Origin: Bacteroidota bacterium
GTDB taxonomy: Bacteria > Bacteroidota > Bacteroidia > Flavobacteriales_F > PHOS-HE28
Reading direction: 5' to 3'
Length of the DNA stretch: 7,966 nt
Assembly (NCBI GenBank): GCA_023428865.1
Contig: JAEYWT010000205.1
Location: 1 to 7,966, forward strand
Under the pieces are notes generated by a model. The model saw only the letters and a list, made by a program, of their open reading frames with translations. It had not been told where the DNA came from and ran no database searches. Below, one piece after another: positions 1-6,927 of the stretch. Every line of letters begins with the position of its first letter. Positions within the stretch are counted from its first letter, which is position 1. Position numbers and translations under genes: made by a program.

Positions 1-20
1 CGTCATATGTGTATAAGAGA
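1..20. other. Nextera (Tn5 mosaic-end) adapter remnant at contig end
   Basis: The first 20 bases agree at 19 of 20 positions with the inner part of the Nextera Read 1 transposase adapter. CGTCA matches at 1-5, there is one mismatch at 6 (T for G), and ATGTGTATAAGAGA matches at 7-20. Sequence from about 21 onward continues the RND pump reading frame sensibly, whereas the residues encoded by 1-20 do not resemble the family. This is therefore library-preparation sequence left at the contig end, not a biological element. It also supplies the false TGA stop at 3-5 (minus strand). Confidence 0.9.
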
Positions 21-617
21 ATGGTCGTACTGCATCAAACGCCCCGGGTCCGCTTCGATCTCGTAGATCTTCTGCCGCCCGCCGAAGGCCACCACATCGG
101 CCACGCCCGGTACCTGGCGCAACCGCCGGTCGATCACCCAGTTCTGGATGGTCAACAGATCGCGGGAGTCCTTGTTATCACTTCGGAGCGTGTATCGGAA
201 GATCTCACCGGTGGGGCCATAGGGCGGTTGCACATCGGCCTCGACCCCATCTGGAAGTTCAATGCTGTTGAGCTGGTTGTTCACCTGCTGCCGCGCGAAG
301 AAGTCCTCTACATCATCTTCGAAGATCACCTTGATCACGCTAAGGCCGAACATGCTTATGGAGCGCACGTTGGTCTTGCGCTGCACACTGTTCAAGCCCA
401 CCTCGATGGGTACGGTAACGAAGCGTTCGATCTCTTGTGCGCTTCGTCCCTGCCATTGGGTAACGATGATGATCTGTGTGTTCGTGACGTCCGGGAAGGC
501 CTCAATGGGCGTGTTCCGGAAGCTGACGAAACCGGCGATGATGAGGATGGCAACCCAGAAGAAGGTGAAGAACCGGTTCTTCAGGGAGAAGGTGATGATG
601 GAGCGGATGAAGTTCAT
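3..617 (-). CDS. CusA/CzcA-family heavy-metal RND efflux pump, N-terminal fragment (cut by contig end)
   Basis: This is the inner-membrane, proton-driven pump of a tripartite metal exporter, of which only the first 199 genomic residues are present; complete members have about 1,000 to 1,050. A first membrane helix lies at about residues 17-33. It is followed by the family pattern NTPIEAFPDVTNTQ (35-48), the QWQGRSAQEIERFVTVPIE segment (54-72) and a GPTGEIFRYTL stretch (134-144) in the porter domain. The ATG at 615-617 starts 4 nt after the adaptor stop, which indicates co-translation. The apparent stop at 3-5 and the last five residues lie in adapter sequence, so the true gene continues off the contig. 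The membrane-helix-4 charged motif that separates divalent-cation from copper/silver pumps is not present, so the metal cannot be assigned. The family call is firm. Confidence 0.93.
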   Translation of the reverse strand: MNFIRSIITFSLKNRFFTFFWVAILIIAGFVSFRNTPIEAFPDVTNTQIIIVTQWQGRSAQEIERFVTVPIEVGLNSVQRKTNVRSISMFGLSVIKVIFEDDVEDFFARQQVNNQLNSIELPDGVEADVQPPYGPTGEIFRYTLRSDNKDSRDLLTIQNWVIDRRLRQVPGVADVVAFGGRQKIYEIEADPGRLMQYDHSLIHI

Positions 618-621
618 CGGA

Positions 622-1725
622 TCACCGGTCGTTGAGCGCGTCGTACAGGAAGAGTTGCTCTTTGCTCACGATCACCTCGCCTGGTTCTAGCCCGTCGGCC
701 ACCCAGGTGGTTCGGCCTGTGGAACGTTCGATGTGGATCTTGCGGGTCTCGATGTTCATGCGGTCCTTGAACACCATCACCTGGTCCCTGTCGTTGTCGT
801 TGATCACTGCTTGTGCAGGAATGGCGGGAAGTGACCGGTCTTCCTGGTACACCAAGCGAACACGAGCGATCATTTCGGGCTTCAGCATCACCTCCGGGTT
901 GGGGAGTGTGATGCGGATCCGCATGGTACGCGTGCGTGGGTCCAGCATGTTCAGGATCTTGTCCACCCGACCATGGAAGACCTTGTCGGGATAACTAAGG
1001 GTTGTCACTTCGGCGGTCATACCTTCCTTCACCCGTGCGATATCGCTCTCGTATACATCGGCCAGCACCCACACCCTGTCCAGTTCGGCAATGGTGAAGA
1101 TGGCGTCGTTGTGGTTCTCGGGCAAGGTCTCGTCGCGCACCACCGCCTTGTCTATCACATAACCACCGATCGGTGCTTTCACGATGTATTGTGATCCATC
1201 CTTGAATTGGTAGATGGAGAAGATCTCTTCGATCCCGCGCAACTTCGCCTTGGCTTTTTCCAAGTCGTATCGCGCTTCAACGAGTTTTCTTTCGCTCAGG
1301 AGTTGTGAGGCGAAGAGGTCTTGTTTGGTGCTCAGGTTCTTCTCGGCCACTTCTAGGTCGCTACGTGCATCGATCAGTTTGCGTTCCAAGCCAGCAACCT
1401 GGCTGCTTCGTATGATGGCGAGTGTTTGCCCCTTTGTCACACGATCACCCAATTCCACCATCACATCGGACACCTGCCCACCTACGATGGGGTACACCGT
1501 TGCCAATCGCCCATCATCCGGTGTGATCCGTGCGTTCAGGTCAACGGCGTTCTCGATCGGTTTCAGCAGCACAGTGTCTAGACCGATGCGGTTCAACATG
1601 GTATCGCTCAAGGCGAAGGCTTTGTTGTCTGTTGCAGGCGGCTCATACGTTCCACAAGCGGAAAGTGAAAACACCAGCAAAAGCACCGCCATTGCACGCA
1701 GGCCGGTCCGGATGGTCCACTTCAC
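622..1725 (-). CDS. CusB/CzcB-family periplasmic adaptor (membrane fusion) lipoprotein of RND efflux system
   Basis: This protein bridges the inner-membrane pump and the outer-membrane channel. With the GTG start at 1723-1725 it has 367 residues. The signal peptide has a basic start (K2, R6, R10), a hydrophobic run at 11-21 and a lipobox LSAC, with Cys24 as the lipidated residue. The barrel-sandwich halves lie at about 76-109 and 180-215 (YPIVGGQV and IVKAPIGGYV). An alpha-hairpin spans about 110-172, a beta-barrel about 216-293, and a membrane-proximal domain runs to the end (LEPGEVIVSKEQLFL). The frame is open up to an ATG at 1878, but that start would add 51 residues without signal character and overlap the channel gene. 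The ATG at 1692 would lack the basic n-region. I therefore prefer GTG 1725, with moderate confidence. No CusB-type methionine cluster or C-terminal metal-binding extension is visible, so the substrate stays open. Confidence 0.9.
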   Translation of the reverse strand: MKWTIRTGLRAMAVLLLVFSLSACGTYEPPATDNKAFALSDTMLNRIGLDTVLLKPIENAVDLNARITPDDGRLATVYPIVGGQVSDVMVELGDRVTKGQTLAIIRSSQVAGLERKLIDARSDLEVAEKNLSTKQDLFASQLLSERKLVEARYDLEKAKAKLRGIEEIFSIYQFKDGSQYIVKAPIGGYVIDKAVVRDETLPENHNDAIFTIAELDRVWVLADVYESDIARVKEGMTAEVTTLSYPDKVFHGRVDKILNMLDPRTRTMRIRITLPNPEVMLKPEMIARVRLVYQEDRSLPAIPAQAVINDNDRDQVMVFKDRMNIETRKIHIERSTGRTTWVADGLEPGEVIVSKEQLFLYDALNDR

Positions 1726-1753
1726 CGGTAACGAACACCTTTTCGGTCGACAC

Positions 1754-1775
1754 TGGAGAACCACCACATTCTCCA
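1754..1775. other. Small inverted repeat in the channel-adaptor intergenic gap
   Basis: TGGAGAA at 1754-1760 and TTCTCCA at 1769-1775 are perfect inverted copies, giving a 7-bp stem with an 8-nt loop. The element sits in the 106-nt gap (1726-1831) between the channel stop codon and the preferred adaptor start. No T-run follows on the minus strand, so it is not a classical intrinsic terminator. It could be an mRNA hairpin affecting adaptor translation or mRNA processing, or chance. If the adaptor starts at the ATG at 1878, it is simply coding sequence. Confidence 0.3.
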
Positions 1776-1831
1776 TTCCTTCCACCTGGTGCATTGTTCT
1801 GGCGGCGTACCACCGTTCCAAGCCTGCGTGC

Positions 1832-3088
1832 TTAACGTCGGAACAGACGTTGTCCACTAACGAATTCGAGTTCTTCATAGGCGTTCTGGAGGTCCGCCTC
1901 CAATGCGTTCAAGGCGATGATCGAAGCGTTGTAGGATTCGAAGAGGTCCGTGAATTCGATCAGGTTGATGTTGCTCTTCACGTAGTTGTCCACCAAGCTT
2001 CCGCTCAGGTGGTCCAGCTGTTCTGCGAAGCCTTCGGTGGTGTTGGCATATTGTTGCTGCAACGAGGTCAGGTTCTGGTAGGCGCGTTTCACCTCGTTCC
2101 GTACGGCACGCCGTTCCAATTCATATTCGGTCCGTGCTTGCCCGACTTCTGCCCGTGCGCGTGCGATCCGACCTTGGTTACGATCGAAGATGGGTAGGCT
2201 CAGACCCACGTTCAGGCCGGTATAGTTCGCCAGGTAATTGCTGTTCTGGTCGTAGGTGCCTCCCAGGGAGAGGTCCGGTATGGCGCTGCGGCGCGCGTAC
2301 TTCAGGTCCAGCTCCGATGCTTGTGCCTGAGCGAGTGCGGCTTGCACGCTGGGCCTGGCCTGCTCTGCGGTCGACAACAGCGTAGCCGTATCGGTGGGTA
2401 GGGGCCGTATGGACTGTAGGTCTGTTGTGGTTGGGGTGAAGGATACCGGCACAGCCACACCCAAAAGGATACCCAAGTCAAGTTGCAGGTCGTTCAGTTC
2501 GCGTTCCAACCTGGACCGGTCACCGTTCAGTGCGAAATAGCTCGTTCGCAGGCGAGTGGCTTCGCGGAGCGAGACGTTGCCTTTGTCCAGTTGTTCACCA
2601 TAGCCATCCACCAATCGCTTCAACAGGATCAACTGGGAACTGATCGCGGTAATGGAACGCTGGATGTAGTGTTGGCGATACAGTTTGCCATGCAGCTCAA
2701 AGCGCAATGCGGCTACCAGTTCGGCATAACGTGCCTCAGCAGAACGGGTGCGTTCGGTGGCGGCTCTCACAGCCAACCCACGTTGGCCGCCTATGCGGAA
2801 GAGCTGCTCGATGGTCACAGCTTTCTGCCCTTGCGGTTGGGCCACGTCGAAGAAGCTCCCAGTGGAAGGGCGCACGCTCCATTCCGTGGAGAGGTTGGGG
2901 TTATTGAAGACCCGGGCCTGCACATGGTCCGCCTGGGCCTTGTCCACCTCGAAATGCTGTGCGAGCAACGATAATGAGCGCTCCAGCAGTAGTACGTCGG
3001 CATCGTTCAAGGAGATACGAAGCGTGTCCTGCGCGGGCAGGGAGAGGAGGAGGAGCACGGCCGTGGTGGCTAGCGCGTGACGAAGCAT
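1832..3088 (-). CDS. TolC/CzcC-family outer-membrane efflux channel
   Basis: This is the outer-membrane exit duct of the tripartite metal exporter, 418 residues from the ATG at 3086-3088. The signal peptide covers residues 1-20 (hydrophobic VLLLLSLPAQ, cleavage probably before Asp21). Two outer-membrane-efflux repeats follow, at roughly 37-215 and 235-410, with long helical, heptad-like stretches. CzcC-type signatures are NPNLSTEW (63-70), GLSLPIFDRNQGRI (295-308) and NINLIEFTDLFESYNA (373-388). No lipobox cysteine is seen, unlike some family members. A GTG at 3133 in the same frame would add 15 residues but would put the TTAAG operator inside the coding region and spoil the signal peptide, so the ATG is preferred. 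It is the first gene of the efflux transcription unit and lies just downstream of the operator. Confidence 0.93.
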   Translation of the reverse strand: MLRHALATTAVLLLLSLPAQDTLRISLNDADVLLLERSLSLLAQHFEVDKAQADHVQARVFNNPNLSTEWSVRPSTGSFFDVAQPQGQKAVTIEQLFRIGGQRGLAVRAATERTRSAEARYAELVAALRFELHGKLYRQHYIQRSITAISSQLILLKRLVDGYGEQLDKGNVSLREATRLRTSYFALNGDRSRLERELNDLQLDLGILLGVAVPVSFTPTTTDLQSIRPLPTDTATLLSTAEQARPSVQAALAQAQASELDLKYARRSAIPDLSLGGTYDQNSNYLANYTGLNVGLSLPIFDRNQGRIARARAEVGQARTEYELERRAVRNEVKRAYQNLTSLQQQYANTTEGFAEQLDHLSGSLVDNYVKSNINLIEFTDLFESYNASIIALNALEADLQNAYEELEFVSGQRLFRR

Positions 3089-3091
3089 GCC

Positions 3092-3100
3092 ACAAAGCGA
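3092..3100 (-). promoter_or_regulatory. Possible Bacteroidota -7 promoter box upstream of the efflux genes
   Basis: Read on the minus strand, TCGCTTTGT matches the Bacteroidota -7 consensus TAnnTTTGY except at the second base. No TTG lies at the usual -33 distance. That region is occupied by the operator-proximal TTAAG half-sites, as would suit an activator-dependent promoter. The box ends only 3 nt before the channel ATG, so the transcript would be nearly leaderless. This makes the assignment weak. Confidence 0.2.
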
Positions 3101-3110
3101 CGGCCACCAC

Positions 3111-3149
3111 CTTAAGACCTCCTTAAGGCGCACCTTAAAAAATCCTTAA
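3111..3149 (-). promoter_or_regulatory. Tandem TTAAG direct-repeat operator for an OmpR-family response regulator
   Basis: On the minus strand TTAAG occurs four times, at 3149-3145, 3138-3134, 3126-3122 and 3115-3111. The start-to-start spacing is 11, 12 and 11 nt, about one helical turn. Each outer pair fits YTTAAG-N5-YTTAAG: the first reads TTTAAG-GATTT-TTTAAG, the second CTTAAG-GAGGT-CTTAAG. PmrA/BasR and QseB, which are OmpR-family regulators, bind direct repeats of this form. The array spans the gap from the kinase stop codon (the first half-site overlaps it) to 23 nt before the channel ATG. It is therefore well placed to let the adjacent response regulator control the efflux genes. I saw no similar array elsewhere in the window. 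Binding by this regulator is inferred. Confidence 0.75.
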
Positions 3150-4504
3150 ACGCTCAGCGGGAGTTCCACGGTGAAGTGGTGCTGCTCTGCATGGAAGTGG
3201 TAGCTCACCTTGCCGTCGGCATCTTCGGCCACTTGCTTTACGATGCTGAGTCCGAGCCCATTCCCTTTCGCTCGATCGGGGTGGGATCCACGATGGAACG
3301 GGTCTAACACTTGCGGAGGCAGGGCTTCTTCGCCTGCGTTGGAGAAGCGGAGCACAAGAGCTTGTCCCGCACGGGTGATCTCGATGGTCACACGCTTTTC
3401 GGGGGCATAGTTGGCTACGTTCCGGAGGAGGTTGAGGAAGAGCGTACGAAGAAGGATCTCGTTCCCATGTACGGTCAAGTCCAGTTCGGAACCGATCGCG
3501 CTGTGGATGTCCACCGTGGCGTGTAGGTCGGGCGAAAGTGCGCGCACCTCTTCCAAGGCGGTGTACAAGGTCTCATCCACACGTACGGGGTGCCGCTGCA
3601 CGGGCAGGTGTGCTTGCAAGCGTTGTAATAGCAACAGCGATTCCACCAAGGATGCCTGCATGGAGATATCTTGCTGCAAGGTGGCCAGGGTATTTTTCAA
3701 CCCTTCGCTTCCAGGTGGCAGTGCGAGTGCTTTTTCCACCTGTGCGTTCATGCGTGCCAATGGTGTGCGCAGTTCATGGCTCGCATTGTTCACGAAGGTG
3801 CGCTGTAGGTCGAAGGCTTCGCGCAAGCGGTCCAGCATGTGGTTGTAGTTCACCGCCAGTCGTTGGAATTCATCGTTCACGGTGGGCACCGGTACACGCT
3901 GGTCCAAGCGGTCCACATCAATAGTAGCGATGGCGCGGTCCAACTGATCGATCGGTCTGAACGCATAGCCGATGTACAGATAACTGGCACCGAAGATGAA
4001 AAGTGAACCCAAGGCAAGGCTGATCAGCAGGGTGTTCCGCAGGTTCCTCAATTCTTCCTGCCCGTGCTTGTCGAATGCGGATGCCAGAACGACCAGGTCG
4101 CTGTTGTTCTGGGTGTAATGGATGCCCACCACTTCATCACCGTCGGAGTCGCGCCAATAACCGCGACCACTGGAACGGATCCGCTCCAGGAGTTCCGTGG
4201 AGTAATGGATCGGTTCATCATCCAGGCTGCTGTAGATCACGACGTTCGTTCGATCGAAGACGAGCACTTTCTCATCGTGGATGCGATGGATCGTATTCAC
4301 ATCCAATACACGCAGCAGTAGCTTGTCGGCATCGCGTACCTCACCCAACAAGGAGGCCGTTCGGATGCACTGTGCTTCCAGTCGTTCGAAGAACTCTTCC
4401 TGCCGCGAGGTGGAATGGGAAATGAAGATGTAGCCGAGCACACCCAACAACAACAGCAACGAAAGACCGGCGAACAATAGAGCCATGCGCAGTTTCGTGC
4501 TCAT
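3146..4504 (-). CDS. Sensor histidine kinase of a metal-efflux two-component system
   Basis: This membrane-bound kinase probably senses envelope metal or stress and phosphorylates the adjacent regulator. It has 452 residues from the ATG at 4502-4504, with membrane helices at about 8-29 and 157-180. The periplasmic sensor region between them (about 30-156) contains scattered histidines but no motif I recognise. A HAMP linker lies at about 181-232 and a HisKA dimerisation helix carries NASHELRTPL with phospho-acceptor His243. The HATPase domain has N-box Asn358 and Asn362 (NLLRNVANYAP) and a G2 box GNGLGLSIV (414-422). The G1 region reads FSNAGEEALP (387-396) with Asn in place of the usual Asp, a degenerate form. 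ATG 4504 overlaps the regulator stop as ATGA, implying translational coupling. The frame is open further upstream but runs inside the regulator gene. Confidence 0.94.
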   Translation of the reverse strand: MSTKLRMALLFAGLSLLLLLGVLGYIFISHSTSRQEEFFERLEAQCIRTASLLGEVRDADKLLLRVLDVNTIHRIHDEKVLVFDRTNVVIYSSLDDEPIHYSTELLERIRSSGRGYWRDSDGDEVVGIHYTQNNSDLVVLASAFDKHGQEELRNLRNTLLISLALGSLFIFGASYLYIGYAFRPIDQLDRAIATIDVDRLDQRVPVPTVNDEFQRLAVNYNHMLDRLREAFDLQRTFVNNASHELRTPLARMNAQVEKALALPPGSEGLKNTLATLQQDISMQASLVESLLLLQRLQAHLPVQRHPVRVDETLYTALEEVRALSPDLHATVDIHSAIGSELDLTVHGNEILLRTLFLNLLRNVANYAPEKRVTIEITRAGQALVLRFSNAGEEALPPQVLDPFHRGSHPDRAKGNGLGLSIVKQVAEDADGKVSYHFHAEQHHFTVELPLSV

Positions 4505-5199
4505 GGCTGGTCGGTACTGATGGTATACCCGAAGCCATGCCGGGTGTGGATCAATTTTCGCGCGTGCCCTTTGTCCACCTTGCTCCGCAGGAAGCTGATG
4601 TACACTTCGATCGTATTGTTCGATACGGTATGGCTGTCGCTCCAAACCAGTTCGGCGAGCTCATCCTTGCTATATACCTTACCCAAGCGACTGGCCAGGA
4701 GCACCAATAGGTTGAACTCCTTCGGCGCAAGGTCGATCATGCGACCAGCACGGGTCACGATGCGGCGTGTGGTGTCGATCTCCAGATCGTCCACCACGAT
4801 ACGGTCGTTCGGTTGGGCCGTGCCTTCCCGGCGTTTCAGGAACACCCGCACCTTGGCGAGCACTTCTTGGAAGTGTACGGGTTTCACCAGGTAGTCATCA
4901 GCGCCAAGTTCGAAGGCGTTCATCTTGTCGTCGATGTCGCTGAACGCGGTTATCACGATGATGGGCAACTGGCGATCGGTGCGACGGATCTCCTTGCAAA
5001 CGGCGTACCCATCCTTGCCGGGTAGGCTCAGGTCCAACAGCACCAGATCGAATTTCTTTCCGGTGAATGCCCGCAAGGCCATGTCACCATCGAATACCTG
5101 TGTACACGTGTAGCCTTCCGTCTGTAGCTGCTCCGCCAGTGAACGCGAAAGCCGTGGGTCATCTTCCACCAAGAGGATATGCGCTTCCTTGGCCAACAT
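4501..5199 (-). CDS. OmpR/PhoB-family response regulator
   Basis: This cytoplasmic DNA-binding partner of the adjacent kinase has 232 residues from the ATG at 5197-5199. The receiver domain is at about 6-120. It has the acidic pair Glu12/Asp13/Asp14 (LLVEDD), phospho-acceptor Asp56 (LVLLDLSLPGKDG), Thr84 (VITAFSD) and Lys106 in YLVKPV, so all switch residues are intact. The C-terminal winged-helix domain is at about 132-229. Its recognition helix lies in NNTIEVYISFLRSKVD and its wing is HTRHGFGYTI. A TTG three codons upstream (5208) is open, but ATG fits the usual N-terminus. The gene begins 21 nt after the AsmA-like stop and overlaps the kinase start by 4 nt. The tandem TTAAG array downstream of the kinase is its probable binding site. 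Confidence 0.95.
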   Translation of the reverse strand: MLAKEAHILLVEDDPRLSRSLAEQLQTEGYTCTQVFDGDMALRAFTGKKFDLVLLDLSLPGKDGYAVCKEIRRTDRQLPIIVITAFSDIDDKMNAFELGADDYLVKPVHFQEVLAKVRVFLKRREGTAQPNDRIVVDDLEIDTTRRIVTRAGRMIDLAPKEFNLLVLLASRLGKVYSKDELAELVWSDSHTVSNNTIEVYISFLRSKVDKGHARKLIHTRHGFGYTISTDQP

Positions 5200-5220
5200 G
5201 GCGTGCAAGGTAGTGGGCGA

Positions 5221-6906
5221 TCAACGGTCGCGCTGCCGTTTACGTTCCCCTCGTAGCAGGGTGCCGATGCGTTCCTTCACGCCAGGTGTGATGTCGCGCT
5301 TGATGCCCGTGCGCGTGAAGTGCCAGATGTAGGTGAACAGGGAACGATCAAGATCGCGGTCTATCGAAACGGATCGGCGGCGATGGTCAGAAAGGCCGCC
5401 ACCCATATCCGGGGTAAGGATATGGTCCATGATGGAGCCAAGCATATGGCGCCGCTGTGACCTGCTGGCGTTGGCGGCCACGGTGGTCACCAGGTCGCTG
5501 TAGGCCAGTTCCATGCTGCCTTTGGCGCGTTCGTTGTCGCCATTCATCACTAGGTGCAGGTGGTCAATGGATCCTTTCACCAAGGATAGCCGGAGGAGGT
5601 TGGAGGTCACCTGGTTCAAGCTGGTAAATGGCAGGTCCGTCAACGTAGCGGTGAAGGAGAAGGCATCGTTGCCATCCAAGGGAGCCGTGAAGGTCGCATA
5701 CAAGGCTGCGGTATCCATGAACTGGCATTCGATCCGGGCATCGATCACAGAGCCTTGGTTGGCGATCACTTCCACATTGCGCAAGCCAGAGAACGTGCTG
5801 TGCAACGCTGCAAAGCGGACTTCGCCCCAAAGACCAGTTTGATCGCTTCGTTCGCGGTAGCTTATGCTGCCATCCTGTAAACGCACGGTGTCCACCAGAA
5901 TGGTGAAGGGCAGTTCCAAGAATGCTAGGTGCGGTAGGCGTGTAGGACTAAGAGGAGCTTGCGGAAGGTTCTTGTCCAAGGTCGCATCCAAGGTCATACC
6001 ATGGATCGCGATTTCGCGAACATGCAAGGTCTTCTCGCCGATCAGCGCGGCGATATCGGGTCCATGCAAGACGAGGCTGACCAAGGAAATGTTTAAGGCC
6101 GTGCTTCGGACCTTGCCATCGAATTGCGCGTTGGGTTGAAGGGTGACGTGGTGTACATGGCCTTTGCCTTCCTGATCGGATAAGTGTATGGAACCCGAAC
6201 GCAAGCGATATCCACCAGGCAGGTCGGTGCTCAGGCTATCCATCGCGAGGTACAAGCTGCCCAAATCCAGATCACTGCGGTGGCTGCCGCGCAATGGCGA
6301 TACGCGCAGGTCGTTCACCGCCACGTTCAAGCGCGATGCACGCAGCACGGGCAGGTGACCGCTCAGGTCCTGCATGGTGGCCTGTGCATCGCGCACGATG
6401 ATCCGATCCACCTTGAACAGGGGCGCTTCTGTTGCACCGGGTTTGGCCAAGCGCCGGAAAGGTTCCTGTAGGTGGACTCGGCGTTCACCAATGGTGTAGT
6501 CGAGCACCGGTTCGTCCACTTCAATGGAACGGATGTGTACCTCACTCTTCAGAAGCACACGCCAGATGGAAAGCCCACGCAGCTCTAGCGACCGTGTTGC
6601 ACCCGCGAATAGGTAGTCATGTACACCGTTCCGCAAACTGTCTCGCAGGGCACTATCATAACGCAGCACGATGCCTTGGATGTGTACATCGCCACTGCGG
6701 AAGTCGGCCACCACACTATCCATGGTGAAATGGTAACCGTCTACCGCGGCCTCACGCACTGCGCTTTCGAGACGTGCGCGAATGGTGCTGTCCAGCCACG
6801 GCCCACCGTAGTGCCAAGCCCAGGTACCGATGGCCACGGCAGCAAGCACGAACGCGAGCAACAGCACCACCAGGATCCTTCGGAGGTGGCGCAATCGCCG
6901 TGCCAT
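5221..6906 (-). CDS. AsmA/DUF748-like membrane-anchored envelope protein
   Basis: The protein has 561 residues from the ATG at 6904-6906. A basic N-terminus (RRLRHLRR) precedes a single membrane helix at about 11-30, after which a long beta-rich chain should lie in the periplasm. The repeated pattern of about 30-residue strands such as VHIRSIEVDEPVLDY and the C-terminal block (GSMELAYSDL at 463-472, then RDLDRSLFTYIW at 517-528 followed by GIK) fit AsmA-like proteins as I know them from Bacteroidota. AsmA/TamB relatives are linked to lipid transfer and outer-membrane maintenance; the specific role here is unknown. The C-terminal tail is strongly basic (LLRGERKRQRDR). It ends 21 nt before the response regulator ATG, so an envelope function could be co-expressed with the two-component system, though this may only reflect compact gene order. 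Confidence 0.72.
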   Translation of the reverse strand: MARRLRHLRRILVVLLLAFVLAAVAIGTWAWHYGGPWLDSTIRARLESAVREAAVDGYHFTMDSVVADFRSGDVHIQGIVLRYDSALRDSLRNGVHDYLFAGATRSLELRGLSIWRVLLKSEVHIRSIEVDEPVLDYTIGERRVHLQEPFRRLAKPGATEAPLFKVDRIIVRDAQATMQDLSGHLPVLRASRLNVAVNDLRVSPLRGSHRSDLDLGSLYLAMDSLSTDLPGGYRLRSGSIHLSDQEGKGHVHHVTLQPNAQFDGKVRSTALNISLVSLVLHGPDIAALIGEKTLHVREIAIHGMTLDATLDKNLPQAPLSPTRLPHLAFLELPFTILVDTVRLQDGSISYRERSDQTGLWGEVRFAALHSTFSGLRNVEVIANQGSVIDARIECQFMDTAALYATFTAPLDGNDAFSFTATLTDLPFTSLNQVTSNLLRLSLVKGSIDHLHLVMNGDNERAKGSMELAYSDLVTTVAANASRSQRRHMLGSIMDHILTPDMGGGLSDHRRRSVSIDRDLDRSLFTYIWHFTRTGIKRDITPGVKERIGTLLRGERKRQRDR

Positions 6907-6927
6907 GGTGTGTAGTAGGGAAGGCGG

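Noticed and set aside
3..5. RND pump as a truncated pseudogene ending in a stop codon
   Set aside because: The stop is in adapter-derived sequence at the contig end, so it does not show gene decay.
9..635. 208-codon plus-strand open frame at the contig end
   Set aside because: It is fully antisense to the RND pump gene, whose protein is clearly conserved, and its translation resembles no known family.
1214..2197. 327-codon plus-strand open frame
   Set aside because: It lies antisense across the adaptor and channel genes, has no recognisable domain, and its sequence is low-complexity Ser/Arg/Phe-rich as expected for a shadow frame.
3111..3150. The TTAAGG array as a CRISPR or a rho-independent terminator of the kinase gene
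   Set aside because: Units are far too short for CRISPR. Although CTTAAG is self-complementary, the repeats form no stable GC-rich stem followed by a T-run on the minus strand after the kinase stop.
4502..4645. Upstream extension of the histidine kinase frame to 4645
   Set aside because: The 47 extra residues overlap the regulator's winged-helix region, are not kinase-like, and ATG 4504 gives a normal signal-anchor and an ATGA overlap.
6091..6098. Single TTTAAGG inside the AsmA-like gene as another operator
   Set aside because: It is one isolated plus-strand copy within coding sequence, without the 11-nt-spaced partner.
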